From contig JAURVB010010403.1 of NCBI GenBank assembly GCA_033002965.1, positions 1-64,000 on the forward strand: a stretch of DNA of 64,000 nt. Reading direction: 5' to 3'. The position numbers and the translations under genes are program-made. Each line of letters opens with the position of its first letter. Positions within the stretch are counted from its first letter, which is position 1. The notes beneath the pieces were generated by a model. The model was not told the DNA's origin, did not search any database, and saw nothing but the letters and a program-made list of their open reading frames with translations. Of this stretch, positions 45,274-56,470 are shown in pieces. Source of the DNA: Piper betle. Its lineage: Eukaryota; Streptophyta; Magnoliopsida; Piperales; Piperaceae.

Positions 45274-47609
45274 ATGGCCTTTGAGGACTTTGGCCACCTC
45301 TCCGACCGCCGCAAGGCCGAGCGGCAGCAAAAGCTAAAGAAGAGGATCACCATCGCCGCCGTCTCCTCTTTCGTTCTCGTCCTCCTCGTCACCGCAGCCC
45401 TCGTCGCCGTCTTCTACCCCTCCAAAAACGGCACCGGCATCCCCGGCGCCGCTGGAGTTGAAAACGACGGCCGCTTGCCCGACGTACTCAGCTCGACGAA
45501 GCCGATCACGTCGACGGCAAGGGCGGTGGCGATGATGTGCGAGCCGACCGACTACAAGCTGGCCTGCGAGAAGAGCCTGTCCAAGGCCGTGAACAGGTCC
45601 ACCTCCCCATCACCCAAGGACCTGGTCTCGGCGGCCATCGCTGTGATCATGGACGAGGTCGACCAGGCTATTAACCGCTCCTCCAAGCTCAATTCCACCG
45701 ACCCGAGAGCTCGCGCCGCCGTTGGCGACTGCCGGGAGCTTCTCGGCTACGCCATGGACGACCTGCAGACGACGCTCTCGACCGTCGACGGCCATCGCAT
45801 CGGCAACCTCCCCGGGGTGGCGGACGACCTCAAGACATGGTTGAGCGCCGCCATCACCTACCAGGAGACCTGCATCGACGGTTTTCAGGCGGGGGAGCTT
45901 AAGGACAAGATGAGGGCGGCCATGACCGACGCCAAGGAACTCAGCAGCAACGCCTTGGCCATCGTCGACGAGGTAGTTTCTCTGTTCCAGATGCTTCAAA
46001 TCGGCTCCGAGACCTTTGGTCGGAGGTTGAAAGAGAGTTATGATGATGATGATGAGCATGCATTGCTCGTAAAAGATAGAGCTCCGGCATGGATGATCGA
46101 TGATGATCGGAGGCTTTTGAAGGAGCATTTGAAGGGTAATCTCAAGCCTAATGTTGTTGTTGCGAAGGATGGAAGTGGGAACTACAAGACCATTAACGAA
46201 GCTCTCGAAAACTTGCCTAAAGACAGAAACGGGAGGTCAGTATATGTTAGCTAGCATTTGCATGGTGCATTTTTTGTTGTGTGTTATGAGTGTGAACATT
46301 TGCATGGTGAAAATTATATATGAACATGTTCTATGGTGTTCAAGATGAATTAATCGATGCATAAAAACATTGGTGGTATATATTAGGTATGTGATATATA
46401 TAAAGGAAGGAGTTTACGAGGAGACGATTGTTGTGGAGAAGAAGATGGTGAACATCACAATGTATGGAGATGGGTCGAGGAAGACCATCATCACCGGCGA
46501 CAAGAACTTCGTCGACGGCGTCCAAACTTTTAAGACTGCCACCTTTGGTATGTAATGTAAAGAAGCGTATTAATTATCATTGTATTGTCTATGCTCAATC
46601 TCCTTAAGTTATTATCATTATATAGCCTATCTGCTTATACAACTAAAATTTATATTCAAATTGACATTAACTTTTAAGATATCAGATCATTGTAGTTTAT
46701 TTCATTATTTAACAAGGGCTTATTTATAAAATTAAAGTTCATTATTAATATAGCACGGCATTTTGCCTAATTTGTTCAATTACCAACCCAAATTTAATCT
46801 AAGCTTAAAGGCCCCTTGCAGTCCATGTGTTTTTCATTTATCAGCTTCCTTGTTCATAGATGCCCAAATTTACTAAAATCATGGTCTTATGTATGTGATT
46901 GATTGCAGCGGCAATTGGGGAGGGATTCATAGCAAAGGCAATTGGGTTCCGGAACACCGCCGGTGCAATCAAGCGCCAAGCAGTGGCACTGAGAGTGCAA
47001 TCCGACCGCTCCATCTTCCTCAACAGCAGGATGGAAGGCTACCAGCACACCCTCTACGCTCAGACCCACCGCCAGTTCTACCGAGGCTGCGTCATCTGCG
47101 GCACTGTCGACTTCATCTTCGGCGACGCCGCCGCCGTCATCCAGAACTCCGTGATCGTCGTCCGGAAGCCTCTCGACAGCCAGCAGAACACCGTCGCGGC
47201 CCACGGGAGGACGGACCGCCGCGAGAGCACCGGAATCGTCCTCCATAATTGCCGAATAGTCGCGGACAAGAAGCTCAAGCCATTGAAGAAGAAATTCAAG
47301 AGCTACCTGGGGAGGCCAAGGAAGAAGTATGCTAGGACAATTGTAATGGAGAGTGATATTGATGATTTGATACAACCGGCTGGGTGGGTAGAAAGGAATG
47401 GGGAGTTTGGATTGAAGACCGTAGTATTTGGTGAGTATAAGAACAGGGGACTTGGTGCAAGTTTGGCTGCTAGAGTGAAGTGGCCTGGTTACAAACTGTT
47501 GAGAGAAGATGAAGCTGATAAGTATACAGTGGGGAACTTTATTCAAGGTGGAGATTGGATCAAGGCCACTGGAACACCTGTTCATTTAGGGTTGTGTAAT
47601 ACCGTATAG
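45274..47609 (+). CDS. Pectinesterase/inhibitor-domain protein (PME2), catalytic Asp replaced by His
   Basis: Exons are 45274-46235, 46387-46547 and 46909-47609: 607 residues in one clean frame. The cytosolic N-terminus (MAFEDFGHLSDRRKAERQQK) precedes a signal anchor (about residues 26-47, ITIAAVSSFVLVLLVTAALV). The PMEI domain has its Cys pairs (MMCEPTDYKLAC, DCRELL, TCIDGF). Processing-type motifs are GRRLK and DDRRLL. The pectinesterase domain has VVAKDGSGNYKTI, KEGVYEET, QAVALRV and GTVDFIFGDAA. The region that reads GFQDTLY in PME1 is GYQHTLY here (His codon 47046-47048), replacing the proposed acid/base Asp, and LGRPW is LGRPR (47319-47321). The second Asp (VDFIFG) and the QAVALR Gln remain. 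It may be a weak or inactive enzyme acting through its inhibitor domain or by binding pectin. It has one more intron than PME1 or PME3. Confidence 0.88.
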
Positions 47610-48355
47610 GAATCCGATTTGACATGGTTGGTTTAAATGTAATTTTTTTAAAAACATTATTTACATATATTGCATGATCGTTCATCCTACAAGTGCATAC
47701 ATAATTTAATGTAAGAGTTTGAAATTTCAATTCGGCTCAATTGGTATAGAATATGATTTGAAATTTACTTTAATTTTTGGGTTTTTATTAATTTTTCAAT
47801 GCAATGAGTAAAATTAAGCTGCTAGTATGGTCAAATTTTTAACTTGATTTGGCATCACATTCTTCAAAAATGCGACATGCAACACCATGTCGCCGATTCG
47901 AGGTCAATTAGGCCGGTAATTATTGTAAAATCAGTATCTTAATTAAATAAAACATTTTTTGAAACGCCTGCTGAAGACGCCCTAAATATGTTCCGGAATA
48001 TGATCAATATGTTATAAGAGTACTCATCGACTCGGGAAAATAATTGGTAACAAGCTCAAATCTAAAAAAATATCTTCATAAAAATGTTCTTCATATCAAT
48101 AACAATTTTTGGCCACAAAAGACTCTTTTTGTGCTCATCATGAAAACTCTCCATTAATATAACAAATAAATATAATATATCATTTATCCCGGTACTTAAA
48201 AAGCCAAATTACACAAAAAAATATAATCCATATCCAACATTCACATATGATGAAAGAATGAACTTTTACCTCACCAATCAAAACACCACTCTTCCTCACC
48301 TCCAACCAGCTGCATATTATGACCAGACACCATGAAAAGAAATTGCACCATTAAA
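47610..48355. other. Shared 3' intergenic region of PME2 and PME3
   Basis: The two genes converge here. The sequence is AT-rich, without a recognisable gene, repeat or RNA. Confidence 0.45.
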
Positions 48356-50541
48356 TTAGAGCGCAGAGCTGTAAGGAACCCCGGCATTGGGAATCCACTT
48401 ATCCCCTCCGGTGAACGGCTTTACTGTGAACTTCGCCGCCTGATTTGCGTTCAAGAACCTCAACCCCTTCCACTTCACCCTCATCCTCGTCGACGCCCCG
48501 GCGCCTCGGTTCGCGTACTCGCCGTAGAAGATGGTGCTGGGCGCCGAGTTCCCCGTCCACGGCATCCACCCACTGGGGTGGATCACACCCCCAAGCTCGC
48601 ACTTCATGTAAACGGTGGTGGAGTAGAGCTTCCACGGCCGGCCGAGGTAGGTGTTGACACCGGCGAGGTTGCCGAAGGGGGAGACAATGCAGTTGTGGAA
48701 GGAGATGCCCGTGTTCTGGTTGGGGTCGGCCTTGCCCTGCGCGGTGATGGTGTCCTGCTGACCGCGCATGGGCACCCTCGGCCGGATGTTGCAGTTCTGG
48801 AGGACGGCTGCAGCGTTGCCGAAGATGAAGTCGACGGTGCCGTAGACGTCGCAGTCACGGTAGAACTGTCGGAGGGAGTGGACGTAGAGGGTGTCCTGGA
48901 AGGCGTCGAACTTGCATCGGTAGAAGACGGCCTCGTCGGCGCTAGCCATCATCGCCACCGCCTGGTGTTTGATTGCTCCAGCCGTGTTGCGGAAGCCCAT
49001 GTCCCTGGCCATGAAGCCCTTCCCAAACGTAGCTGCACCCCATGTCGTTCACATTCAGCCATATTATAAGCGAAAAGCTAGGGTGGGCTTATAAGCCAGG
49101 CCACTGCATTATTTGCTGATAAGTATGTATTGTATGTAAAACTAATCTCACAGTATTTATTGATTTTATTTATTAATTATTACATTATGTGCTTACAAAT
49201 AGGTTAGTTTCAGCAATCAGCAGCACTGAAATCTCCTCCCATTGGAAGAGATTTTAGCTCCATATAAGATTTAATTTTATTTAGCTCCATATATAGATTA
49301 TAATTTATCTTAAAAATAGATTATAATTAAATAAAAAATAAAAAAATAATTTGATTTATTTACTATTATTTTTTGTTATATTTTAATCGGTTAAATTATC
49401 TATTTTTAATTACATATAAGTGTTATTTTTTTATTAATAAGAATAGATAAAAATAAATAAAAATTAGGCATAAAAATTAGAAATTGTCTGGCACGCATAA
49501 TTAAGTAGGCATACCGAAAGATGCTGATTTGAAGGTAGTGGTTCCATCAACGAAGTTCTTGTTGCCGGTGACAATGGTGGCGTCCTTCCCATCGCCGACC
49601 ATCATCACATTCCACTTCGACTTCTCCACTCTCACCTGCTCGTTGTAAACGCCCTTCTTCACGTAGATCACAGTCCTCTTCTTGCTCTTGTCCGGCACCG
49701 CCGCAAGTGCAGCTTTGATGGTCTTGTACTTGCCAGACCCATCTTTCGCCACCACTATATCCGCTTTGATATTGCTCGGATTCGACGTCTGGAGCAGCTT
49801 CCGATCTTTGGAAGATACCCAGCTCGGCATTTCGTCGTAGCTCAACAATCTCCTCATCCTCAACGACTTGGCGAATTCGGAGATCTTCGTGACGATGGCG
49901 AGGCTGTTGCTGGTGAACACGGTGGAGTTCTTCAATATGGTCTCGAGCTTGGCCTTGAGCAGCTCGGGTGCAACTTGGCCGATGCCGTCGGCGCATGTGT
50001 CGATGTCCGTCATAGCTGCGCTTAACCACGTTCTCAAATCGTCTACAATCTCTTCAGATGTGAGGTCGTGAGGAGAATGCAGAGACCCATTGATGTGGTC
50101 GGCGGCCGATTCAAGAAGCTCTTGGCAATCACTCATGGCCGCTTCCACGAGAGGAAATCCATGGAGGCCTTTCAACTCTGCAACAAGCTCGGTGAAAGCT
50201 CGGGAAACGACGTCGACGGCGACTTGGAGGGACAAGAGGAAGATCTGCTCGGGGTCCAGCCGGGACTGGCCTGCGCCAGCCGATGAGAGACTGCTGTAGC
50301 AAGAATCCGGGTACTCTGTGAAATCGCAGACTGTTTTGACAGAGGAGGACAATGAGGAGCTACGGTCGGCGCCGGATTTTGATTTTCCGGCGTATGTTCC
50401 TACGACGGCGGCAACAACGACCCCGACGAGGACGATGGAGGAGAGGGCGATGATGAGGACCCTCCTTCTTGTTCTCCGGCGAGCTGCTAACTTCGCCTGC
50501 TCATCCTCGTCCACCTTGCCATAGGCCTTGAAGGAGGACAT
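48356..50541 (-). CDS. Pectinesterase with N-terminal inhibitor domain (PME3)
   Basis: Exons are 49515-50541 and 48356-49032: 567 residues, no lesions. The N-terminus MSSFKAYGKVDEDEQAK precedes a signal anchor (RRVLIIALSSIVLVGVVVAA). The PMEI domain has its Cys pairs (TVCDFTEYPDSC, DCQELL, DTCADGI). Two processing motifs follow (MRRLLSYD and DRKLLQ). The catalytic domain has VVAKDGSGKYKTI, VKKGVYNEQV, QAVAMM, FQDTLYVHSLRQFYRDC, GTVDFIFGNAAAV and YLGRPWKLYS, so both Asp and the Arg are in place. QAVAMM instead of QAVALR is a small departure beside the catalytic Gln. The predicted product is an active wall pectin methylesterase of the pro-PME type. It lies tail to tail with PME2 and shares its intron position with PME1. 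Of the PMEs here it is the most plainly functional. Confidence 0.93.
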
Positions 50542-50628
50542 GGTGGATGATGCTTGGAATAATACTATTTTGATTGAGTTGAATCAGACTTGTGTTGTTG
50601 ATTGAAGGATTGGAGCTGGGTCATGGAG

Positions 50629-50638
50629 ATTTATATAT
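50629..50638 (-). promoter_or_regulatory. TATA box of PME3
   Basis: The minus strand reads catatataaat, about 90 bases before the start codon at 50541, followed by a C/A-rich leader. Spacing predicts a transcription start near 50600. Confidence 0.6.
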
Positions 50639-51930
50639 GATTGTACTCTATGATCAGACGTGGGAGGCATGATCTGATTCTATTTCTGTGTTATACAAGT
50701 GCAAAGATTGAAAGAAAGTTTATTTACTTGTTTGATATGAACGTGCATGCATGGTTTGCTCTTTGAATGGTTGTGGTATTCAAGTAGCCCAAGCCAATAC
50801 TGGTCTCCGTTGACATTCTATAATCGTGTTTAAGCTTGATAGATTTTTAGATTAATGACGTTTATAACATAGATTATTGTTGCACAATGAGCCTTTAGAT
50901 GGTTCAAGTTAATTAGTATTACCACAACATTTTTTCTGGGCATACTGTTGGGTGGATCACCTCTTAGTAAAGGTGTTTCAAGTACCTTTTTATACAACAA
51001 GATTAAAAGTCAACGAAAATATAATATTTTAAAGTTGTCGTCTTGTCCCGTTATATTTGCTAAAAGTTAGTAATCCATAATTTAAATGCACTTAATCATT
51101 ATTCCTCATAAGTTCATTAATTAATCAGCTGACAACAGTCAAATGAAATTGAGATAATTATAGCAATGATTAATAATTATTTCTTACAAAATTGTCCTAA
51201 TGATGTCTCAGTCGATGGGCTGCCAAAAATAGAATTATATGTAGTTTTGTCTAACATGACAATTAACCTACACACACGCCCGACTAAGTTATAATTAGGG
51301 ACGGGCTTGGTCAGATATGGACCATATATATGGCTACATATGTGTTCAATCCGAACCCGAAAACTCCTGAACATAATTTGAATACTGAAGATTACATCTA
51401 TTTCATTTATTATACCCATATTTGATTTGAATTCCAAAACCTGTATGATATCCGAAACTTACTTGATTGAATAAAATAACATAATTAATACAAATTTTTA
51501 TATGAAATAGATAATAATAATAATAATAATAATAAATTATTTTAAATATTTTAAAATATATTTTATAAAATATCACTTATTCGAATTAGATCACCTTAAA
51601 CTCATATGTGATCCAAATATTTTCGGATATATAATCTGAAAAGTCTGGACTTGAAGCCAATCTAAAACTATTTCAGATAAGATATACATAAATCGGATAG
51701 AGATATATACAAATCGAATTAGTGAAATACATGTGTTCAGTTTATTCGTTGCACACATATTTCTACTTAATGGGCCTAAGAGAACGGTGGAGATATTGGG
51801 CTTGGATAATGGATGCATGGACAGTACATTTAGATGGGATTTTGTAGTGGGCCGTATTTTTTTTTTTAATGTCTTAGAGATATCTTGGATCTTATAATGA
51901 AATTCCCGTGTAAATTAAACATTAGCTAGA
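50639..51930. other. Upstream region of PME3 and intergenic DNA
   Basis: AT-rich, with an (AAT/ATA)n microsatellite at about 51507-51534. Small open frames on the minus strand have no recognisable domain. Nothing further can be supported. Confidence 0.4.
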
Positions 51931-51959
51931 ATACAAATGGGTACAACTTGAAATCAAGA

Positions 51960-52370
51960 ATATTTTGGCATCGCAGGCAGCGTACTGCCCCGAGAGCCGC
52001 TGGACTCTCCCATTCACCCCCTACCCCCTGCTGCCATCCCCTACCCCCACGCTGATCGCCCCTCCGCAGTGCCCCTGGCCCCCTCCCCGCCCTGCCCGAC
52101 CCACCCCCACCCCCACCCCGCCCTAGAACCGCTCCCCACGCGCACATTTCTCGCTCACCGCTGCCGGGGGAGGGGGCTGGGGAGGGGGCGAGGGTGGGAG
52201 GGAAGGGGGAGAGGGGGGAGGAGGGGGCGAGGACGGGGTGGGAAGAGATAGCGAGCCCAGCGGGGGGAGGGGTGAGGCGGGTTGGGGGGGGGGGTGTCAG
52301 TGACGACGGGGGTGGGGCGACAGAGGGGGAGGCGGGGGGCTCAATGGGGGGGGGGGGGCATCACATTATA
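51960..52370. repeat. C-rich tract switching to G-rich tract
   Basis: 51985-52160 is C-rich on the plus strand (ctccccgccctgcccgaccc, cacccccacccc). From 52160 to 52365 it is G-rich (gggggagggggctggggagg, gagggggcgagg, and a G13 run). The two halves could fold on each other, and both strands could form quadruplexes. Short inverted words (ggcagcgtactgccc, about 51977) lie at the left edge. It resembles the cores of E1-E3. It lies immediately left of the first array unit. Confidence 0.55.
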
Positions 52371-52529
52371 GCGAACACCTTATGGTGATTTATACCCATC
52401 AATAGGCTGCTACATGGAATTCGTCCTACCAAGTGCTATAATAATTTTTTCTTTGCAAATCACATTATATATCGAGGATCCTATAAGGTGTTCGTTATAG
52501 CAAATGCTACCCCAAATCTTTTCTTTGCA

Positions 52530-53050
52530 GCTACGGCCGGGGTGAGTGAGGCACAGCGATTCCTCCATTGCACTAGAGTGCAGTGATTGCCGCCCCATAA
52601 AAAGGCTACGGCCGGGGTGTGTGAGGCACTGGCACTGAGTGCAGTGATAGCCGCCCCATAAAAAGGCTACGGCCGGGGTGTGTGAGGCACTGGCACTAGA
52701 GTTGGCAGTGAGAGCTTCCCACAAACGGGGCATAGCGATCACCTGAGTGCAGTGATAGCCGCCCCACAAAAAGGCTACGGCCGGGGTGTGCAAGGCATTG
52801 GCACTGGAGTGCAGTGATAGCCTCCCCATAAAAAGGCTACGGCCGGGGTGTGCGAGGCACTGGCACTAGAATTGGTAGTGAGAGCTTCCCCACAAACGGG
52901 GCATAGCAATCACCCGAGTGCAGTGATAGCTACCCCACAAAAAGGCTACGGCCGGGGTGTGCGAGGCACTGGCACTGGAGACGGTAGTGGTAGCCTCCCC
53001 ATAAAAAGGCTATGGCCGGGGTGTGCGGATCACAGCGGACACCTCCTCCG
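52530..53050. repeat. Short tandem array with alternating 60- and 109-bp units
   Basis: Repeats start at gctacggccggggtg: 52530 (75 bp), 52605 (61), 52666 (108), 52774 (62), 52836 (109), 52945 (64) and 53009 (partial, gctatggccgggg). From the second unit on, short and long forms alternate, so the pair 52605-52773 repeats as 52774-52944: a higher-order repeat of about 170 bp. The long form differs by an extra block (cttcccacaaacggggc..). The array is GC-rich inside AT-rich DNA and absent from the other four large units. It is not coding. Confidence 0.88.
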
Positions 53051-54861
53051 CATTGTTTTGGAGTATAGCGGAATCGCTCCACCGCATATTAAAATAAATA
53101 TATGAAAATGGTGGAATGTACTTGTTTGTTTTATCTATTATACTACTTAGTGTTGTAATCACTAACGCGGAATTGCCTCCGCAGGTGTGCAGATCTGAGA
53201 TTAGATGATTGACAACTAGAGCATGGAGCAAAGTAATATGAGGACTCCTTTTTGTTATTTAATTGAGGAATAAGTGTGGCTGCTGGGAAACGGTCCAAGA
53301 CTGTGGGATTTTATTATAAGTTATGATTTCTAATAATGTTTGACATAATTGCTTGTGACATAATTGCTTTAATTTTGAGTAACACCTGCATCACTCAGTT
53401 TTGGTTTTGACTTCGGTTTTCAAAGACATGTCAACCAAAAACTGCATCTTTTACTCGGTGATAATAAATTATAGGAAACATTTGGAAGTTTATGTGGAGA
53501 ATGAGAAGCAAAGAGGAAGGTGTCTCCATTGCCCGCGTTAGAGTGTCGCTATCTCTTCATCGACAATGCTGCTTCCACCCCGTCCCAAATAATTATATAT
53601 CAGATCTTTAGGTGTCACTAGTGTTGTTATATAATCAAGTTGTAAGCTAATAATATATACCCGGCCCATAATTAAAATAGTGCTTCTACCATGAGCAACC
53701 ATCCATAAGTTAACTTATGACATTACCAGAGCCCTCTCCAATTTTAATTCTAAAAAATAACCTCAATCTTTAAGTAATTTACATAATTCACACTCCATGT
53801 TGACTAGGTTTTTTTGAGCACTTAAACGTGTTGGAAAGATAAACATAAGAACAACGATAACCACAAAATAAAAATAATGAGGACAACATAACTCTACTAT
53901 ATAAGAAAGATCTTCACAAAATCACATTAAGTGCAATGAAATCCTACTAATAAATTCACTAGAAAGTTCATCTTGTGAATTTCAATTCAACATGAAAACC
54001 CAAACACCTATTTATAGGCTTTGAGAATCATTTCTATATTTTTTTCATTAATATGTTCACATTGATATTCAATGTTACCTCTTAATATTTTATTCGACTC
54101 TTCATTTACCAAGAAGATTCTGATAACATAATTAATTAATTAGACTTAATTTCTAAAAAATAGAAATGAACCTATTACTAAATTTAAGTTAATTTCACTT
54201 CAAAACAAATATAAAAAAGAAAATAATCAGCCATAAGAGCTGAATAAGTAAAGATGCGTAAATATAGTAAAACCCATTAATTATTTAAATTTTAACGAGG
54301 CTATCAAAGATAATTAGTAGGCACTGATTGCCAACAAATGATTGGATCTTACAACCATATATATTACTTGTGAAATCTTATGGATGATTACCTCTCATAT
54401 AAAAATAACCAAAAAATGGAAAGATACACCAGACTAATAAAGTTTGATTATTTGTCATTTCCTTCGAACCAGTTCAGCCATTAGTTTAGGAGGTTGTCCT
54501 TCCGTGGGCAAAGAGATTTCAGATGCTTCAATCCGACCATGGCCGAACCGCCAGTCGCACGAAGGGTTGAAGGTTACTTCTTTGCTCACCCAAATCTGTC
54601 CTTTGGTTGGATGCGCCCAAATTAAAGGGCGTTATACCAAAATATCGAGCTAAATACCTTTACAAGATGCCAAATCGATATGTTAGCAGACATTATAATC
54701 GCTTAAGCTCACGTCCAACATCCTCTCAAAGCTTAGAGTCAGCTAATGGAACATCGATTTTTTTATCAAGTCAAGCATCAAACTGAATCGAGTTTATTAA
54801 AGCTTTAAACTGCTAGCCCTATTTCATGATGCAAATACCAAATATGAAAAAAATATATTAT

Positions 54862-55010
54862 AGCGCTAGCTAGAGCAAATTCCCTGTGACAGCCCCTTGA
54901 TTACAATTCATTGAATTTGAAAAAAATACCCGTAATTAATATTTAAACCCCTTAAATTGTGGTGATTAACACCAATCAAGAGGCTGCCACAGGGAATTTG
55001 TCCTAGCAAG
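54862..55010. repeat. Foldback hairpin in array unit 2 (also in units 3-5)
   Basis: The left arm gcaaattccctgtgacagcc (54875) pairs with ggctgccacagggaatttg (to 55000), with a loop of about 75 bases. Equivalent hairpins lie at about 56785-56925, 58310-58445 and 60075-60210. Unit 1 keeps only the right arm (about 52399-52427). Directly after it is a 55-bp direct repeat (agcaagtgctaca.caaattt / agcaagtgctaccccaaatc). The arms resemble the ends of a MITE. Confidence 0.7.
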
Positions 55011-56389
55011 TGCTACAACAAATTTTTCTTTACAAATCACATTATATATCGAGGCACCTATAAAGAGTTTGTTATAGCAAGTGCTACCCCAAATCTTTTC
55101 TTTGAAAATAAGATCATATATCGTTGCGTTGAAAAAATTAGCATCACTCAGTTTTGGTTTTGACTTCGGTTTTCATGGACATGTCAACCAAAGGCTGCAT
55201 CTTTTACTCGGCGATAATAAATTATAGGAAACATTTGGCGGTTTATCGGTGGGGAATGAGAAGCAAAGAGGAAGGTGTCTCCATTGCCAGCGTTAGAGTG
55301 TCGCTATCTCTTCATCGACAATGCTGCTTCCACCCCTTCCCAAATAATTATATATCAGATCTTTAGGTGTCACTAGTGTTTGTTATATAATCAAGTTGTA
55401 AGCTAATAATATATACCTGGCCCATAATTAAAATAGTGCATCTACCATGAGCAACCATCCATAAGTCAACTTATAACATTACCAGGCCCTCTCCAATTTT
55501 AATTCTAAAAAATAACCTTAATCTTCAAGTAATTAACATAATTCAAACTCCATGTTGACTAGGTTTTTTGAGCACTTAAACATGTTGGAAAGATAAATAT
55601 AAGAACAACGATAACCACAAAATAAGAATAATGAGGACAACATAACTCTACTATATAAGAAAGATCTTCACAAAATCACATTAAGCGCAATGAAATCCTA
55701 CTAATAAATTCACTAGAAAGTTCATCTTGTGAATTTTAATTCAACATGAAAACCCAAACACCTATTTATAGGCTTCGAGAATCATTTATATATTTTTTTC
55801 ATTAACAGGTTCACATTGATATTCAATGTTACCTCTTGATATTTTATTCGACTCTTCATTTACCAAGAAGATTCTGATAACATAATTAATTAATTAGACT
55901 TAATTTCTAAAAAATAGAAATGAACTTATTACTAAAGTTAAGTTAATTTCACTTCAAAAAAATATAAAAAAGAAAATAATCAGCCATAAGAGCTGAATAA
56001 GTAAAGATGCGTAAATATAGTAAAACCCATTAATTATTTAAATTTTAACGAGGCTATCAAAGAAATTTAGTAGGCACTGATTGCCAACAAATGATTGGAT
56101 CTTACAACCATATATATTACTTGTGAAATCTTATGGCTGATTACCTCTCATATAAAAATAACCAAAAAAATGGAAAGATACACCAGACTAATAAAGTTTG
56201 ATTATTTGTCATTTCCTTCGAACCAGTTCAGCCATTAGTTTAGGAGGTTGTCCTTCCGTGGGAAGAGATTTTAGTGGCTTCAATCTAACCACGCTGGCTG
56301 GCCAAGGCTGAAACTTGGCCGCCGACGAAGGAAGGGGTAGAAGGTTACTTTTTTTATCAAATTTGTTCTTATAATCGGTCGGTCCAAAT

Positions 56390-56470
56390 TAAAGCTTGGG
56401 GCAGGAACATGTTCTTGCCCTGGGCATTGGAATTTTTTTCCCACATATATATATATATATATATATATAT
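56390..56470. repeat. Palindrome plus (TA)n insert in array unit 2
   Basis: aagcttggggcaggaaca and tgttcttgccctgggc form a palindrome, followed by a T-run and (TA)n (about 56440-56470). The palindrome word matches the left outer palindrome of element E2 (aggggcaggaaa... / ctgccccaagctctg). Unit 4 has the (TA)n but not the palindrome block. Confidence 0.6.

Noticed and set aside
48332..49069. A 245-codon plus-strand frame opposite PME3 exon 2
   Set aside because: It is an antisense shadow of GC-rich pectinesterase coding sequence and has no domain of its own.
52530..53050. CRISPR-like array
   Set aside because: The window is plant nuclear DNA. The repeats are contiguous with no unique spacers and no associated genes.
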